DNA of 64,000 bases, taken from positions 496,001 through 560,000 of the forward strand of contig JALRMH010000015.1 in the NCBI GenBank assembly GCA_026119935.1, in the 5' to 3' direction. The notes under the pieces are model-generated. The model did no database searches and was not told the origin of the DNA. It was given only the letters and a program-made list of their open reading frames with translations. The DNA is from Endothia cerciana. Lineage: Eukaryota; Ascomycota; Sordariomycetes; Diaporthales; Cryphonectriaceae. Below are positions 29,183 through 42,237 of this stretch, in pieces. Position numbers and translations under genes: made by a program. Each line of letters opens with the position of its first letter. Within the stretch, counting starts at the first letter, position 1.

Positions 29183-30870
29183 CTTGATACACGGACTCCC
29201 CCGGTCGGACACCATGTCACAGCTTGCTGTTTGGCAGCCGTCCAAGGCCACAGATCGCAACCGTGCCTCGGGCCGTGCTATGTCACCACAGCGCTCATCG
29301 TTCGCTGAGGAGAGGACGACGGGCACGCGGATTCCCCTGGTCAGTACACCCAAGAGAGCATTGATGATCAGGATAGGCCCGACCGGCTGTGTGAGATTGT
29401 CGTTCCTGACAAAGGTGCACGCGCTGAGGGCGGGATGCATGCGACCGCGAATCGGCGAGCGCTGTTGATTTCGACCTCAGTCGCGTCCCCCCCGGGTTCA
29501 GCATCCAGCGGCAGGGGCATCCCTTAGCAGCCCGGCACGCTGGAGCAAGTTCTGTAAGGGTTCTAGCGGCATTCCATTCCTTGCAGGGAGCCCCCAAGTG
29601 GCAAGGGTTCGTGCCTCCACAGGCTCGGGATAGCCGGCCAGCGGAGCTCAGATTGAGATCTTTACATACAATCGATCCCTCTGATGTTGGGAGGGGAAAG
29701 GGGACTCTATGTAGGGACAGGCCGAGCAACGAGTGCACAGACGGCCTCGCAGCGGTGGCTTGTTTGGAGAATCCGCTGCTGCCAGGCCCCTCCGTCCGAT
29801 GGGTGGCGGCTCGAGTCTGTCTTGCCTCTTCAGTAGCTGCGTCGAACTGCTGGAGGCGACACCTCGAGCCCCAGAGTCCACTGATGACTTGAGAGTCCTG
29901 ACCGAAGGCCCCCTGAGCACCAGTGGAGCCGTGGCCATCGCTAGGTGTCAGTGAGCTCCACGGGTCCAGCTGCAGGTGATGCATTGCCTTGGGCGGCGGC
30001 AGAGATCTCCAGGCCCCATCCCCCCATCACTGATCATTGCCAAGTTCGGCCCAGGAGGTTCTGAGGAGGGCATGGTCTTGTGAGTCGTGCGGGATGGATG
30101 TGTACAATCCCGTGGACTAGATGCATGAACATTTGTCTGATGTTTGCAGATCCCTCACACGACCAGCTAGATACCGTAGTACTTCTCTCCGGGGCGTGGT
30201 AGGGCGGTTGTGGGCGGTCTCGCTGACCTTAGCCCGGAGTCTGTGCCCTTGGCCTCGCAGAGCCTCACACACCGACTCCCCTAGGGAGCCGGAAACAAGA
30301 GATGTCACCTCTTGGTATCTCGGCATATGCCTTTCTCCTATAGACAGCGAGATGATCTCCATGGGAGTAACCTCCGATTGGGTTGATGACCTATGTGGTG
30401 ACTGCCTACTGGGAACTGAACTGGAGCCACCTGGAGGGTACAGCCCCCGGAGCATCTTGGGTACCCGCCCCGTTTTCGACGGTCGAGGAGGGAGCGGATG
30501 AAACTTGTCTTGATGCCCGCCGTTTGTCGCCTTACGCGGCTGAGATAAAGCAGAGGGGGTGACATTAGGTATGTGGGGACCTTGATGTGAGGTGGCCGGT
30601 ACATACTAAAACAGTGGATAGTATGGGGGGTGCATTGGTGCTGCAGCTCGGTACAACTGCTGGTGGCTGCATATTCCTCTATACCTCTGTGCCTTGTACC
30701 CCTATAGCTGCCATAGTACCGCCCTGGAGGGAAGGTTCACAAGGAGGAGGGAGACTCGGGGGCGGGAAACCTCCAGCTAGCTGATGGAGAGAGAGGTCAT
30801 CCACACTAGGCTGGGTGTGGTGGTCTCAGCGCTCGCTTATTACTACATGCTAATAGTAGCCTTGGTGCCG

Positions 30871-30907
<37 letters not shown>

Positions 30908-31767
30908 CGCCTGTGCCTGTGCCTGTTGGGGCCCACATGGCGCTGGTACACCCGCCGCTATGGCTGCAACCCCTTTCCCTTCACAAGTACGGGCAGGCGT
31001 CGAAACAACATCTCTCCGCCTAGTTCCTCCCACCACACCACAACCACCGCCCAACCACCAACACCTCCACGACAGAGGACCCGGGCCTCGACACCGGCAT
31101 CAGACATCCAGATCAGCACCCATCCCTCTACGTATTCCGATCCTCGACCTGCGTCTCCGATCCTTTTCCCCGCGTCACGGTCGTGACGACGGCACCCACA
31201 AGGCATTGACGGCCTGTGTGGCAGGACCGTTACGCTGCTTCAAGATCTGCGAGCCACCCCGATCCTCAGCCGGGCCAGCCAGCCGATCCAGATCGTCCAC
31301 CCCTCCCTCCGCCCTCTGTGTCCAGAGTAGCTTCTTGCCACACCCGAGCTGGTATCCACGATCCACACGAGACCAAGCAAGAGATACCTACACGATCTCG
31401 ACTGGGCTGCCGAGGACGAGAGCCTCGTGTCTCCGATACCCGGCCTGCCCCTGTTCCCAACACTGCCCGATCAATCCACCTCCATTGCTCTCGACGAGAC
31501 CACTGCGTGCCGCGCTCTGCCGTGCTTTGGCATCATGATACCGCGTGCTCAAGACTTGCAACCCGTCCAATTGGTTTAGATCCGCCGCTTGCTTCCTCGC
31601 CCCCCCCCCCCCCGCTGACGAGAAAGAGCACCTGCATACCCTCTGCCGTCGGGCACACCACCCGCCGCCGCATCGAGCCGCGTCCTTCTGGGCTGGATAC
31701 ATACCGGGCATCATTGTAAGACGGGACTGCCCTGTACTCAATACGACGCCTCACGCGGGCTGCGTAT
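29183..31767. other. 2.6 kb interval and long SOG2 leader, no supported gene
   Basis: Several frames of 100-230 codons occur but none shows a domain, a conserved motif or plausible composition. 30866-30926 is a minisatellite. From about 30960 to 31767 the plus strand is rich in CA/CT-type sequence and contains 14 consecutive C at 31600-31613; this could be promoter and long 5' leader of SOG2, with short upstream frames. Confidence 0.4.
30866..30926. repeat. (GTGCCT)n hexanucleotide minisatellite
   Basis: About ten near-perfect 6-bp units, with one GCGCCT variant. Confidence 0.85.
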
Positions 31768-34700
31768 ATGATCTCGACGAGCATGGACCGACCATCCGGG
31801 GCCCCGCAGATGGGGCTTCCTGGCAACCCTGCCCAGGGCAGGAGGGCTTTTGCTCCTGCTGGGACCGCCGGCCTCAGCAATATCCCGCCTCCGCCGCCGA
31901 TTCCCAAAAGTGTGCGGAAGATGCCCTCCAACTCCGGCCTCACGGCCCCGGCTCCCATAGCCTCGAGCCAGGTCATCGTCTTGGCTCGGGAGGCGATGAA
32001 GAAGGCCGTCGAAGAAAACGAGAGCCAGGCCGCCGAGGCCAGTGGCGTCAGCAACGAGCTCAAGCCCGGCGTGACTGTCAACCTGAGCCACAAGAACATA
32101 CAGAAACTGCCGGAGGAGGTTGTCGATATCATAAAAGATCAATTAGAGAGGTATGTCGATTCCTTGTCTTGGGAGACGCAAGGGAGCCAGCCGGTACAAG
32201 ACATGCAGCTGATCGTGACCACCTTGCCTTTGTTAGACTTGCCCTCTCTCACAACAAGATCGCAACTTTCCCTGCCCGCTTCTCTGAGTGCACGCTGCTA
32301 CGGTACTTGAACGTCCGTAACAACAGAATAACAGAGTTTCCACTTCAGGTAAGCCATGTCCCATCGCGCCTGCATTCTTCGGCTTCCTGGTGAGAGGTCA
32401 TGTCTGACGCGGCCTCGCAGCTTTGCGATCTAAAATCTCTCGAGATCCTCGACCTCGGCCGAAACCAGCTGCGGGAGCTGCCGCCAGACATCGCGCGGCT
32501 TACCTCGCTGAAGGTCTTCGCGGTACAAAAGAACCTGATCAAGCGGCTGCCCCTCTGCCTTGCCGACATGGGCTCGCTGCAGATGATCAAGCTCGACGGA
32601 AACCCAATACAGTTCCCTCCCAAGGAAGTCCTCCTGACGCAGGCCGCCAGCCCACCTCACGACGGATACATCAAGGAGACAGAAGTCAAGGAGGTGACGA
32701 TCACTACGAACATCAAGAAGTTTCTGCGACAGCACGCCCAAAACGATCGGATGGAGGCTGAAGCTGCCGCTTTTGCCGCTGCAGGCGGCGAGGACTCGTC
32801 TGAAGGTGTCGAGACCCCGCGAATGCCCCCCATCAAACGCGTCATGAGCGGCCGGTTTCCCATCAAGGTCAACGGCACCGACGTCCCTGATCTTCGTTCG
32901 CCAAACGGCATAATTCGACCACCACCAATCCCCACACGGTCCCACTACCGTGGTCTCTCTCAACAGAACACAGCGATACGTCGGCCGGGCGTGATGCCTC
33001 TCACTATCGGGAACGTCAACGAGCGTTTACGCAGCAACTCAGAAAACATGCTCCAAGTGTCCCGCGCTCAGCAGTCAGGGGAGCGCCAGCGACGCATGGC
33101 CTCCATATCGAAACGCACCCAAGAGCTGGGTACCCTGGACGAGACCCAAGCGAACAACCGTTTCAGCCACTATCGCGGCCTCAGTCACGGATCGGCCATG
33201 CAGGGTCCGAACGGTGCTGTGGGGCCGGTCAAGAGTCCCGCCAGCCCAGCAGATTCATACCTTCAACGCCCGATCTACGTGCGACGGCTTTCGGTCCTGC
33301 CTGAGCGCAAGCGCGAGTCCAAATACATCGACCCTGTCCTCGAAACCGCGAAAGGTGTCCTATACTCCGTCTTCCAGATCCACCCCATGATCCAGATGCT
33401 CATGGGCCTCGCCAGCGATGGCTCGTCTAAGCGGTCGAGCCTCGAAATTGTGTTTTACAACACGAGCGTTCACGTCGAGGAGCTTGAGCAGGAGATCCAG
33501 AGGCACGAGGTGGCCGAGCTGGAGGGCGCTGGTCTGATCGAAAACGAGAGCGCGCAGAGGGCATGCATCACCCTGGTGAATGCCTACGCGCACGTATGCT
33601 CACTCCTGGCAACTAATGTCGACATGTTCATCGAGAACGGCGACCCCCGGTATATTCGTTCGCTTCTCATGCAGCTGTATAACAGCATCATGGAGCTGCG
33701 CGTCACGGTGTCCAATCCGAACCCCGACGCTGGTTATAGGAGAGCCGCAAGCAGGGCCGCGATGGGCGGCACTATTCGGCCTCCGCCACATTCTCGCGAG
33801 AGCTCAGTCACTCCCACGGCTGAACGGCCAGGCCATAGCTTCCGGTCTCGCAGTGGAAACTTTGTTCACAATCCCAGCAACCTGAGAGTCGCTACTGATG
33901 TTCCTCTCAACCCACTGCCGGTGCCTTATATCAACGGCACCGGACGAACTGCAACAATCACGCCCACGCCGCGGTCTGGGGAGTCCTGGACTTCCTCTAC
34001 AAGCAGCAGAGGCGCCAATGGAGAGTTCAACGAGGACGACCGGTCCTTCGAGCGGATCTTCCTCTCTCTCCAGAGATCAAGCGACTTGATCATGCGCACC
34101 CTGCCGGCTTTGAACAACCAGTTTGGAGCTTGTCTTGACAACGCCATGGCCAACAACCGGCCCAAGACCGTACAGTGCTGGCGCATGCTGATCGGCAAAT
34201 GCAACGTTGCCATACAGCAGACAGAGGCTCTCAAGAAGCGTCTCTCCATGATCAAGCTCAAGGAGCCGGGCATCAGGACCCATAGTGCCTTCTGGGCACT
34301 CTGTAACAACTTCATGGACGCTTGGTTCGAGGTAGGCCAGACCACCAAGAACATCTCAACCACCGTGCAAGAGGTGCAATTACCATACGATCTTCGACAG
34401 CGTCTCCGCCCCGTTCACCAGAGCGTCAAGGAGACCCACAACCTCATTCTCTCGTCTCCCTGGTCTCAGTCTTTCCGCGCGCACAGTCACTCCAGCTCGA
34501 TGTCCAGCGCCTTCAGCGGCTCGTCCTCGCAGAACCAGTCCCAGCTGCCGATGACACCACAGTCTGCCGCCCTAGGCCCTGCCGTCCAGGCGACCATGCC
34601 CTCCACCCCACAGAGTGCCTCATTCGCAGGCGCCTTCAACGGCAATGTCTTCGAGAGGGCTGATGCGCTGATGGCCTATGGTGGGCGCTTAATGGGCTCA

Positions 34701-34868
34701 CGCACGGGGACCTTTTCGAGTCATAACTCTTCGAGCCTGAGCTCCATCAACAGCTCGTTCTCGTCCGCCGACGAGCTCGTCACGCCCAACTCCACTATTA
34801 GCCCCGGCATGTACAATGGCGGGCCACTGCCGCTGCGCCTGAACAATGGCAGCAAGGTCGCCTTTTGA
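31768..34868 (+). CDS. SOG2: RAM-pathway leucine-rich-repeat protein Sog2
   Basis: Sog2 is a scaffold of the RAM/MOR network that supports NDR kinase (Cbk1/COT-1) signalling in polar growth and cell separation. Exons: 31768-32150, 32237-32348 and 32421-34868; introns are 86 and 72 bp with GTATGT and GTAAGC donors. The joined product is 980 residues. A Pro-rich N-terminus is followed by five or so leucine-rich repeats (VNLSHKNIQKLPEEV, LALSHNKIATFPARF, LNVRNNRITEFPLQ, LDLGRNQLRELPPDIA, IKLDGNPIQFPPKE). Next come a long disordered linker and the Sog2 domain: RPIYVRRLSVLPERKRESKY, ETAKGVLYSVFQIHPMIQML, and later RIFLSLQRSSDLIMRTLPAL. The C-terminus is Ser-rich. Both introns lie inside the LRR block in the same phase as the repeats' continuity demands. 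Alternative start at 31783. Confidence 0.9.
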
Positions 34869-35815
34869 TTTTTCGATTTCGTACTTGTACAATCGCTGCA
34901 ACGAACATTGGGAAGGATCATATCGCACTGCATCAGTTTTGAATTTGTTTCACACGGGACTGAATATTAGCAGCCGTCTGCTCTCGATTTTAGTCATGTA
35001 TCCATTAGCATGTTAGGCGTCTGTTGGAGGCGGACGGGTTTTCAACGGACTTTTTCCAGACGGTGAAACAAAAGGCAAATGCAAGGTCTATTTTTTTATT
35101 TTTATTTTTTTTTATTTTTTATTTATTTATTTCATGGAAAAGATTTGTAATGTTATAATGTGTTCTGCGTTTGCTTGTTAAAGGAAGTTCCGTGTCTGGT
35201 TTCACGCTGAGAGACGTGGAGGTTGTCTCATTAAGCCATTATCCGCGTTGCCCGTCTTATATTAGAAAGGGCTTGGTTGGCTTAAGCATAGGGGCGGCAC
35301 GGTCGTGCTTCTCACATGGGGTCCAGTCCATACGGCGTATTAAGGGACGAAGGCGAGGGGGCCATCACATTCCCATGTTCCGTAACAATAACACATGTAC
35401 ATGAGGACTTGTCATCCACATGATGCATTTACTATCATAGTACCAGGTTTGGCGTGATGACGTATTTGTGAGTGCGCTCTTCTTGTCCGGGACGTGGCAC
35501 TTGAGCAATCATGAAGATGATGAAGTACCGTCAATCGAGCGTAGGCGGGAGCCCCTTGTGGCCTCTCAACGATAGCTATGCACATATTCATATAGCGGGG
35601 TCCTGTACGTACTGCGTAATGTTGCGGCTAGGGCTCCAGATCCCTGCAGCGCCCCACTTCCCGCGCGCCATTCGTGCCGTACCACATGCATCATGGAGCA
35701 TTTTCAGCCCTGCAAGGGAAGAAAAAAAATTTAGGAAAAAAAGATAGAGAATGATCTGATCTCCAGCTTTCTTCCATACACCTTATCTGATCTACTCGCG
35801 GTTGACAATGCAGGA
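34869..35815. other. SOG2 3' region and helicase promoter
   Basis: About 950 bases. A T-rich tract with A interruptions (35091-35131) probably lies in the SOG2 3' UTR or terminator region. No gene is seen. Confidence 0.5.
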
Positions 35816-38800
35816 ATGAGGTGGCCACTCGTGAGTATCCCCACCCAAGCCTCTTCTTCTCGACAAGCTCTGAGCACTGACGACCACAGGCAAATCGCAC
35901 GTTGGCGGCCTCGCATAGACCTGGTGCCGGCCTCGCGCTCTACCGACTTGCATACCTCACCTCCAGACGAGCAACCGCATCGCTCCTCTCCTTGGCCGCA
36001 GTCCACACCGCGCGCCGCACCGAGCCGACGAAGCCGACCAGAGGCAAGCATCCTGTGCGAGGGCAGCACGGCAAGAAGGACGTCAAGCCCTCGACCCCGG
36101 TGGCGTCTCCCAACAGGGCCCGCGGGCTGCCCAAGGGTGCGCACTTCGTCAAAGGCAGAAGCGCGCCCGACAGGGAGAATGCTTCAGCCAAGAAGACCGC
36201 CCACGGCCGTCGGCCCGAAGAGCCAGTCGAGCTCGAGTACGGCGAAGGCAAGCTGCGCCGCTCAGTACGGATACCCACGCTCAAGGAGCTGCCTGGAATG
36301 CCCAACCTCGCGCGTAATTCGCCGGCTCAGGCTCTCCAGGCGGCCCTCGACTTCCTGCAGGCAAAATGTTCCAGGGAAAACATCCGGATGACGCACCCGA
36401 AAAGTCAAAGGACGTACATTCGGGCGACTATCACCATTCAACTTCCCGGACGAGAGAAGCTAGTTGCACTCGGCGACGGATACAACCTGGAAGATGCTTC
36501 AAAAGCCGCGAGCCTGCATGCCTTGGCGAAGCTGCACGATGCCGACTTGCTCACGTTGCCTTGGGCGCCAGCCCAGCTCACCAGCAAGGAGCGCAAAGAC
36601 GAAAAGGGCGGTATTCTGGACGTTTTCAACTATGCAGCGCGTTACGGCTGCATCCCAAAACTCTCGGCCCGGCGCCATCGCCGTTTCCATATTGTCGATA
36701 TCGAGATGCCCGAGCATGGTATCAAGGTGACCGTGAGCGCCGTCGGTTCCCTAGATTCTGCCGAGGCTGCTGCGGCTCGCGAGTTCAAGAAACAGGCCGA
36801 GATGTATCACCTGAAGCAGGGTACAGACTCACTTGTCGTGAAGGACTCGACAGCGCTCAATACTACCAATGCCTCCGAGTTCTTTGAGTTCTGCAGAGAC
36901 TCCGGCGAAGAAGTAGGCCAGGTCGAGATAAAGACAACGGCGGAGCCAGGAGATTGTTTCACGGCTCAGGCGACGCTGAACGACGTCGCCATAGGCCCAA
37001 GGCTGATGATGAAGGCCGGGGGCAAGCGCAATGCCCAAAGCATAGCGTATCTTGTTGGCGCACTCTCAGTCGCCCAGGAGAAGCCAGAGCTCTTGGAGGG
37101 GTTCAGCAAGGCATTGCGCGCTGGGAACGGGAAATATCTTGGCAGGCTCCGGCCCTCTGACTTGACCATCAGCGCGGAGAGTCTGCAAGAGATGAGGGCA
37201 CTACACCATCTCGCGAGCCGGTACCAGACGAAAGAGGTCGCAGGCCCTGCCCGATCCGACGGAGAAGCTGTTCGGCAAATACGACGGAGACTCACGCTCC
37301 CAGAGAGCCAGCTTGCTGAGAAGTCGGCGGAGCTGCGGGAGAGGCTGGACCGGTACCAGACGCGTGCCGACCTGTCCCGGCTACGCCAGACTCGTTCCGA
37401 ATTGCCAATGAGCCAGTACGCCCCTCAAGTGCGGAAGATCGTGCAGGATAACATCTACTGTGTCATCATTGGGGCGACTGGCAGCGGCAAGACAACTCAG
37501 GTTCCCCAGATCCTGCTCGACCAGGCCGTCCAGAACGGGACCGGTGCTTCTTGCAACGTCATTTGCACCCAGCCTCGTCGCATTGCAGCCACGTCGGTAG
37601 CCAGGAGAGTAGCGGACGAGCGAGCCGAGAGGCTACAGGACACCGTCGGCTACCAAGTGCGATTCGATGCCAAGCTGCCGAAGCCTGGCGGTAGTATCCT
37701 CTACTGTACAACTGGCATCTTGTTACAACAGCTCCAGCATGCGCCGGACGAAGTCTACGACAACGTTTCGCATTTGGTCATTGACGAAGTCCACGAGAGG
37801 GATATCATCATCGACTTTCTCCTGATCATGCTGAAAAAGACCATGGCGGCCCGTGCTGCACAAGGCAAAGTGGTGCCTCACGTCGTGCTGATGAGTGCGA
37901 CAATAGATGCCGAGCGCTTCGCGGCATATTTCAAGGACAGTCTGCTTTCGGACAAGTCAACAGACTGTCCTACCTTGAGTGTACCAGGCAGGACATTTCC
38001 GGTTAGGGAGCGTTATCTGGAAAACATTCTCCAGGAGATACAAGATGGGTATGGCAAGAACGAATTGCGGCTCCTGGCGCAGGACAAGCAGACAAGTCAG
38101 TATTTGGAGGCAGAGCAGAGCGGATTGGCCAACGGTCCGGCCAACGCAGACACAACCACACAAGAATTCGTCATTGACTGGAAGAGCCAAGCTACCACCA
38201 TTGGGGGCGATGATACGCTCGTCGACAACAAGGATGATGCGCTGGTGCCCTTGGGTCTCGCTGCAACGACGGTTTCACACATTGCCAAGACGACTGAGGG
38301 TGGCGCCATCCTTGTATTCCTCCCTGGTCTGGACGAAATAGTCAGCTTGGACAAGATGCTGCGGAGCGAAAGCCCTCTCGGCGTCAACTTCAACGACGAG
38401 GAACGATTCCAGATCTTCATGCTACACTCTTCTATCCAGGATAGCCAGAAGACGGTATTTGACGCGCTACCTGATGGTCGCAGGAAAATCATCCTCAGCA
38501 CCAACATCGCCGAGACGTCGGTGACAATCCCGGATGTGCAATATGTCGTCGACAGCGGGAAGAGCCGCGAGAAGCGGTACGACCAGATGCGACGCATCAC
38601 TGCGCTGCAGTGCACGTGGATCAGCAAGTCCAACGCCAAGCAGCGAGCAGGACGAGCCGGGCGTGTCCAGAATGGAAATTACTATGCCCTGTTCACTCAG
38701 TCGCGCCGCGAGTCCATGAGGGCTATCGGACTGCCAGAGCTACTGCGCTCGGATCTACAAGAGATATGTCTTGACGTTAAGACGCAGGCTTTCAAGATGC

Positions 38801-40161
38801 CTGTGCGCGACTTCCTTGCCGAAGCTATCGAGCCGCCTTTGCCTGCCGCAGTTGATACCGCCTTGCGTGATCTCACGACGCTAGGTGCGATCACTGAGGA
38901 GGAAGAGCTGACGCCGTTAGGCCGCCTCCTGGCATCTTTGCCAGTACATCCAACTCTGGGCAAGATGATAGTGCTTGGCGTTATCTTCAAATGCCTGGAT
39001 CCCATGATCATACTTGGCGCAGCAGCTCACCAACGTCCACTTTTTGTCAGCCCTCTCGAGAGGAGGAAAGAGGTTGACTTTGTGAGGAAGATGTTTGCGG
39101 GGACTTCCCAAAGCGACCATATCATGCTTCTGAGAGCCTTCCGCACAGCTCGTCAAGCTGCAGACCGTGGCCCCCAAGCTGCCTACGACACATTCAACAA
39201 ATTTTTCATACACCGGGGCGCATTCAAGAGTATCGAATCGACCGCAAGGCAGATCGAGGAAATCCTGCAGCAGTCCGGGCTTATTCAAACCCGTTATCCA
39301 GAAAACACACTTCGGTACGGCGGGCGGTTGTTGAACGAGAATTCAGACTCTGAAGAAGTCATCAAGGCTCTGCTGTTCGCTGGACTGTACCCGAACATCG
39401 GTATGCAAGTCCGAGGTCAGATATTCCGTACACGCGGCGAGAAACACACTTTCATACATCCAACTTCAGTCAACAGCGGAGCTGTCCAGAAGCAGAGTGA
39501 TCGACTCTTAGCCTTCACGAGCTTATCGCTCGCCTCGGACGGTAATCGGATGAACCTGCGGGACACGACATTAGGAACGCCCTTGATGGCATTGCTCCTC
39601 GGTGGCCAGCTTGGTCCTGATTACGGATCGATCCTGGAGGTGGATGGCTGGCTGCGATTCTATGTCAAGCCTGCGACGTCCGGCGAATTCATGTTAAGGC
39701 ACACAGGCCGACTCGCCGCCAACGAAATTGTATGCTTCCGAAAAGGCCTGGATACCATGCTGGGGATTGCGTTCAGTGACCTGGTCAAGAAGGAGTCGTT
39801 TGCTGACGACCCCTTGCGCCAGAGGCTAGCCGATGGGCTAGCCAGAATATTGACCCGGGAAGCGGGCAGATCGGTGCCCCGTGGGTCGTGGTCCTCCAGA
39901 AGACAAGATGGTCGAGGGACAGAACAGCCGTATCAGAGGAGGCAACCCCCTTCTCTTCAGGCCCCACGCGGGCGTCTTGACTCAGGTCAGGCCTCACGAG
40001 GGCGTTCGGACTCCCGTGCGGACCGGGTGCTTGAGCGGACCCAAAGCGCAACGAGATCCGCGCCGGGGCTGGATCGCGGGAAGAGCAGAGGTCTCCCAAA
40101 CTTTGACATCCGCAAGACGCGCGACGGCAACGCGCCATCGAGAAGATCTTGGGGATGGTAA
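35816..40161 (+). CDS. Large DExH-box RNA helicase, probable mitochondrial presequence
   Basis: DEAH/RHA-type 3'-5' RNA helicase, 1428 residues. A five-codon first exon (35816-35830, MRWPL) is joined over a 59-bp intron to exon 2 (35890-40161); without it the frame has no nearby ATG. The N-terminal 55 residues (LANRTLAASHRPGAGLALYR, then LAYLTSRRATASLLSLA) are Arg/Ser/Ala/Leu-rich without acids, as in mitochondrial presequences. Residues about 135-215 (ALQAALDFLQAKCSREN and then GYNLEDASKAASLHALAKL) resemble a dsRNA-binding fold. Helicase motifs: IIGATGSGKTTQVPQILL (about 530), CTQPRRIAATSVARRVADE, LVIDEVHERDIIIDFLL, VLMSATID, STNIAETSVTIPDVQYVVDSG shortened at its ends, QRAGRAGRV. HA2/ratchet and OB-fold regions follow, then an Arg/Gly/Ser-rich tail ending RRSWGW. 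Closest known types are DHX29/30/57-like; DHX30 of animals is mitochondrial. Confidence 0.85.
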
Positions 40162-40645
40162 GGCGCCATCGACTGCGGATTCCTGATGTAGCGAAACTTG
40201 GTCATTGTATATTACACGTGAATACGCAACCCTGCTCATGCATTTATTTACGGTTCCTGACCGAGAGAAGCATTGTAGAAACTTGGCCCTTCAGAAAGAA
40301 AACAATCTCCGGTCCTAGATGGAACTTCAATCAGCCGTATATCTAGGGATAGACAGACTGTACAATTCCAGCATGTGAAGCTCACTCAACAGATAGGTTC
40401 CTCAGGAATGACTCCCCATCCCCGTAGCTACCTAGAGCTACTTGATGGAGACGATTGTTCATGGGAGTGAAGTTCTTGATGTTGTCACCACACCAGAAAT
40501 AATCAACCGCTAAATGAACGAGATCCCGCAGATCCTTAAGCAATATATTGAAAATAAAGGTAGCATTACAGGATATTGAATCAGAATTGATTCTATGTAA
40601 AAAATCTATTGGGATGGTTGTTCTATGATGCTCTCCCCCCAGCCC
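40162..40645. other. Convergent 3' region
   Basis: About 480 bases of moderately AT-rich sequence between the helicase stop and the end of the broken sulfatase. No gene is seen. Confidence 0.5.
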
Positions 40646-42237
40646 TTAGTGTATGTAGGGGTGCACATGAGCATCAGTCTCCATCCCCTTCAGATACCCC
40701 GAGTCTCCACAGCCATCAAATGTCATCTTGGGCTGCCCGGCGTAAAAATCATCAAGGCCTGGGTCCAGCGCCTGAACCAGTGGCCCGACAGCACTGTCCG
40801 GATGCAGCGACCGCGACGGCCGCCTGCAGACCTCTCCGCCCTTGCAGTCTCTAGGGGCCATGACGGGCGCGTCTAGACGTGGGATGACGGCGGCATGGTG
40901 CCGGCCTGCGATGCTGAACTGGCCCAGGCCGGTGCGAAGGGCGGCGTTATCGCCGCTGTCACTACCATACCTCGAGAACAGGTTTATCGTCTGCTCGGGG
41001 TCGCTCTTCAGGTCATAGAGCTCGTGGCCGCCGGTACACCACACCGAGTAGTACAGGCTGTAATCATCGCCAGCCAGCCGCAGGCCGCGGTAGGTATCGC
41101 TCGCGTTGAGGTTCAGCTTCTTCCCGGCCTCAAAGTGCTGGTCGCTGCGCAGCCCGTAATGGCCCTCCGGGACGCCGAAGCCCCAGTATTCGACGGCCGC
41201 GTGCTCGGCCCGGGAGCCATCCGAGGGTGCGGAGTCGGCGCTCATGGGGATGGACTCCCCGTCGAGATCCTGCAGCCTCTCAGTCGCCCTGATGATCTGC
41301 AGTATGGTGGGCGCGATGTCCGTGTGCGCCGTGACGGCACCAGGCTGGGCTCCAGGCTCCAGTCCAGGTCCCCGTATGAAGAGAGGCATGTGGGTATCCG
41401 TGTCCAGCCCGCACTTCTTGCCGGGATGCATGGCATGCTGGCTGATATGATAGCCGTTGTCCGTCGAGCAGATGATGTAAGTGTCTCCCCAGGACCCCGG
41501 CCTCCTCGAGCATCCCAACTAGTTCGTGCGGCATCTCGTCGACGTGCTGCAGAGCACCTGGGGGGCAGACAGGTACGTGACCTGGCCCTTCTCGTCGAAC
41601 ACCCAGTTGGAATGCGGGGCCGTGGGAGCCACGGTCAGGAACCAGGGCTCCTCGTGGCTCAGGGCCGCCCTCAGGAGCGCATAGCCCTTTTCCGCGACGA
41701 CATCCGTGCTGTACTGGCCAGCGTAGCTGACGGGCGGCTCACCATTGTGGGAGATCTTAGAGTTCCCAGTATCGGTATGTGTACGGGTCGAGGAGGAAGT
41801 CGGAGCCGTTGAGCCCGCGAGCGTAGGGGGCGTCGTAGTTCGACCACGCTGTGAAAGTTCCACAGCTTGCCCGCATAGTAAGTGTTGTAGCCCGCCTCCT
41901 GCACCCACAGAGGCAGAGAGTCGTCGTTGACACCGTGCTCGACTACCTTGGGATATCCTCCATGGGGCGGCGAGACGTCTGTGATGTTATGATCGTGTGC
42001 AGCCTTGCCCGTCCATAGACTCGCGCGTGACGGGCAGCATAGAGCGACGGTGCAGAAATGTCGGTTATGTGCCACTCCCTTCTTCACAATGTCGGACTGC
42101 AAATACTGCATGTGGCCCACGTTGTCCATGTGCACATCCTGGTCGTCGGTCAGGATGAAGAGGATGTTGGGCCGCTTAGCCACAGCCTCACCCAGGCTGC
42201 TACTGAGCAGTAGCAGCTTGGCGAGTGAGAATCTCAT
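40646..42237 (-). pseudogene. Secreted arylsulfatase, disrupted by frameshifts and an internal deletion
   Basis: Fungal type I arylsulfatase, which would release sulfate from aryl sulfate esters for sulfur scavenging. The start is normal: signal peptide MRFSLAKLLLLSSSLGEAVA, metal site NILFILTDDQD and the formylglycine motif in ALCCPSRASLWTGK. After YYAGKLWNFHSV the frame moves near 41845 (reads on as NYDAPYARGLNGSDFLLDP), moves again near 41765 (to HNGEPPVSYAGQYSTD), breaks near 41545-41560 and moves again at a CCCC run at 41487-41490 into TYIICSTDNGYHISQHAMHP and the C-terminal part. Three shifts fit one extra G in a coding-strand G run. About 50 residues expected between the third and fourth segments are missing, so this is not only a base-calling problem. 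Could be a true pseudogene or a pseudogene plus errors. Confidence 0.78.

Noticed and set aside
29295..29984. 229-codon minus-strand frame upstream of the RecQ gene
   Set aside because: No recognisable motif, and it overlaps the RecQ leader in a different phase; probably chance.
30960..31538. 192-codon plus-strand frame upstream of SOG2
   Set aside because: Pro/Ser/Arg-rich, no domain, lies in what looks like promoter and leader sequence.
41545..41560. A possible short intron explaining the sulfatase break
   Set aside because: The GT...AG pair available is only about 11 bases apart, too short to splice, and residues are missing rather than added.
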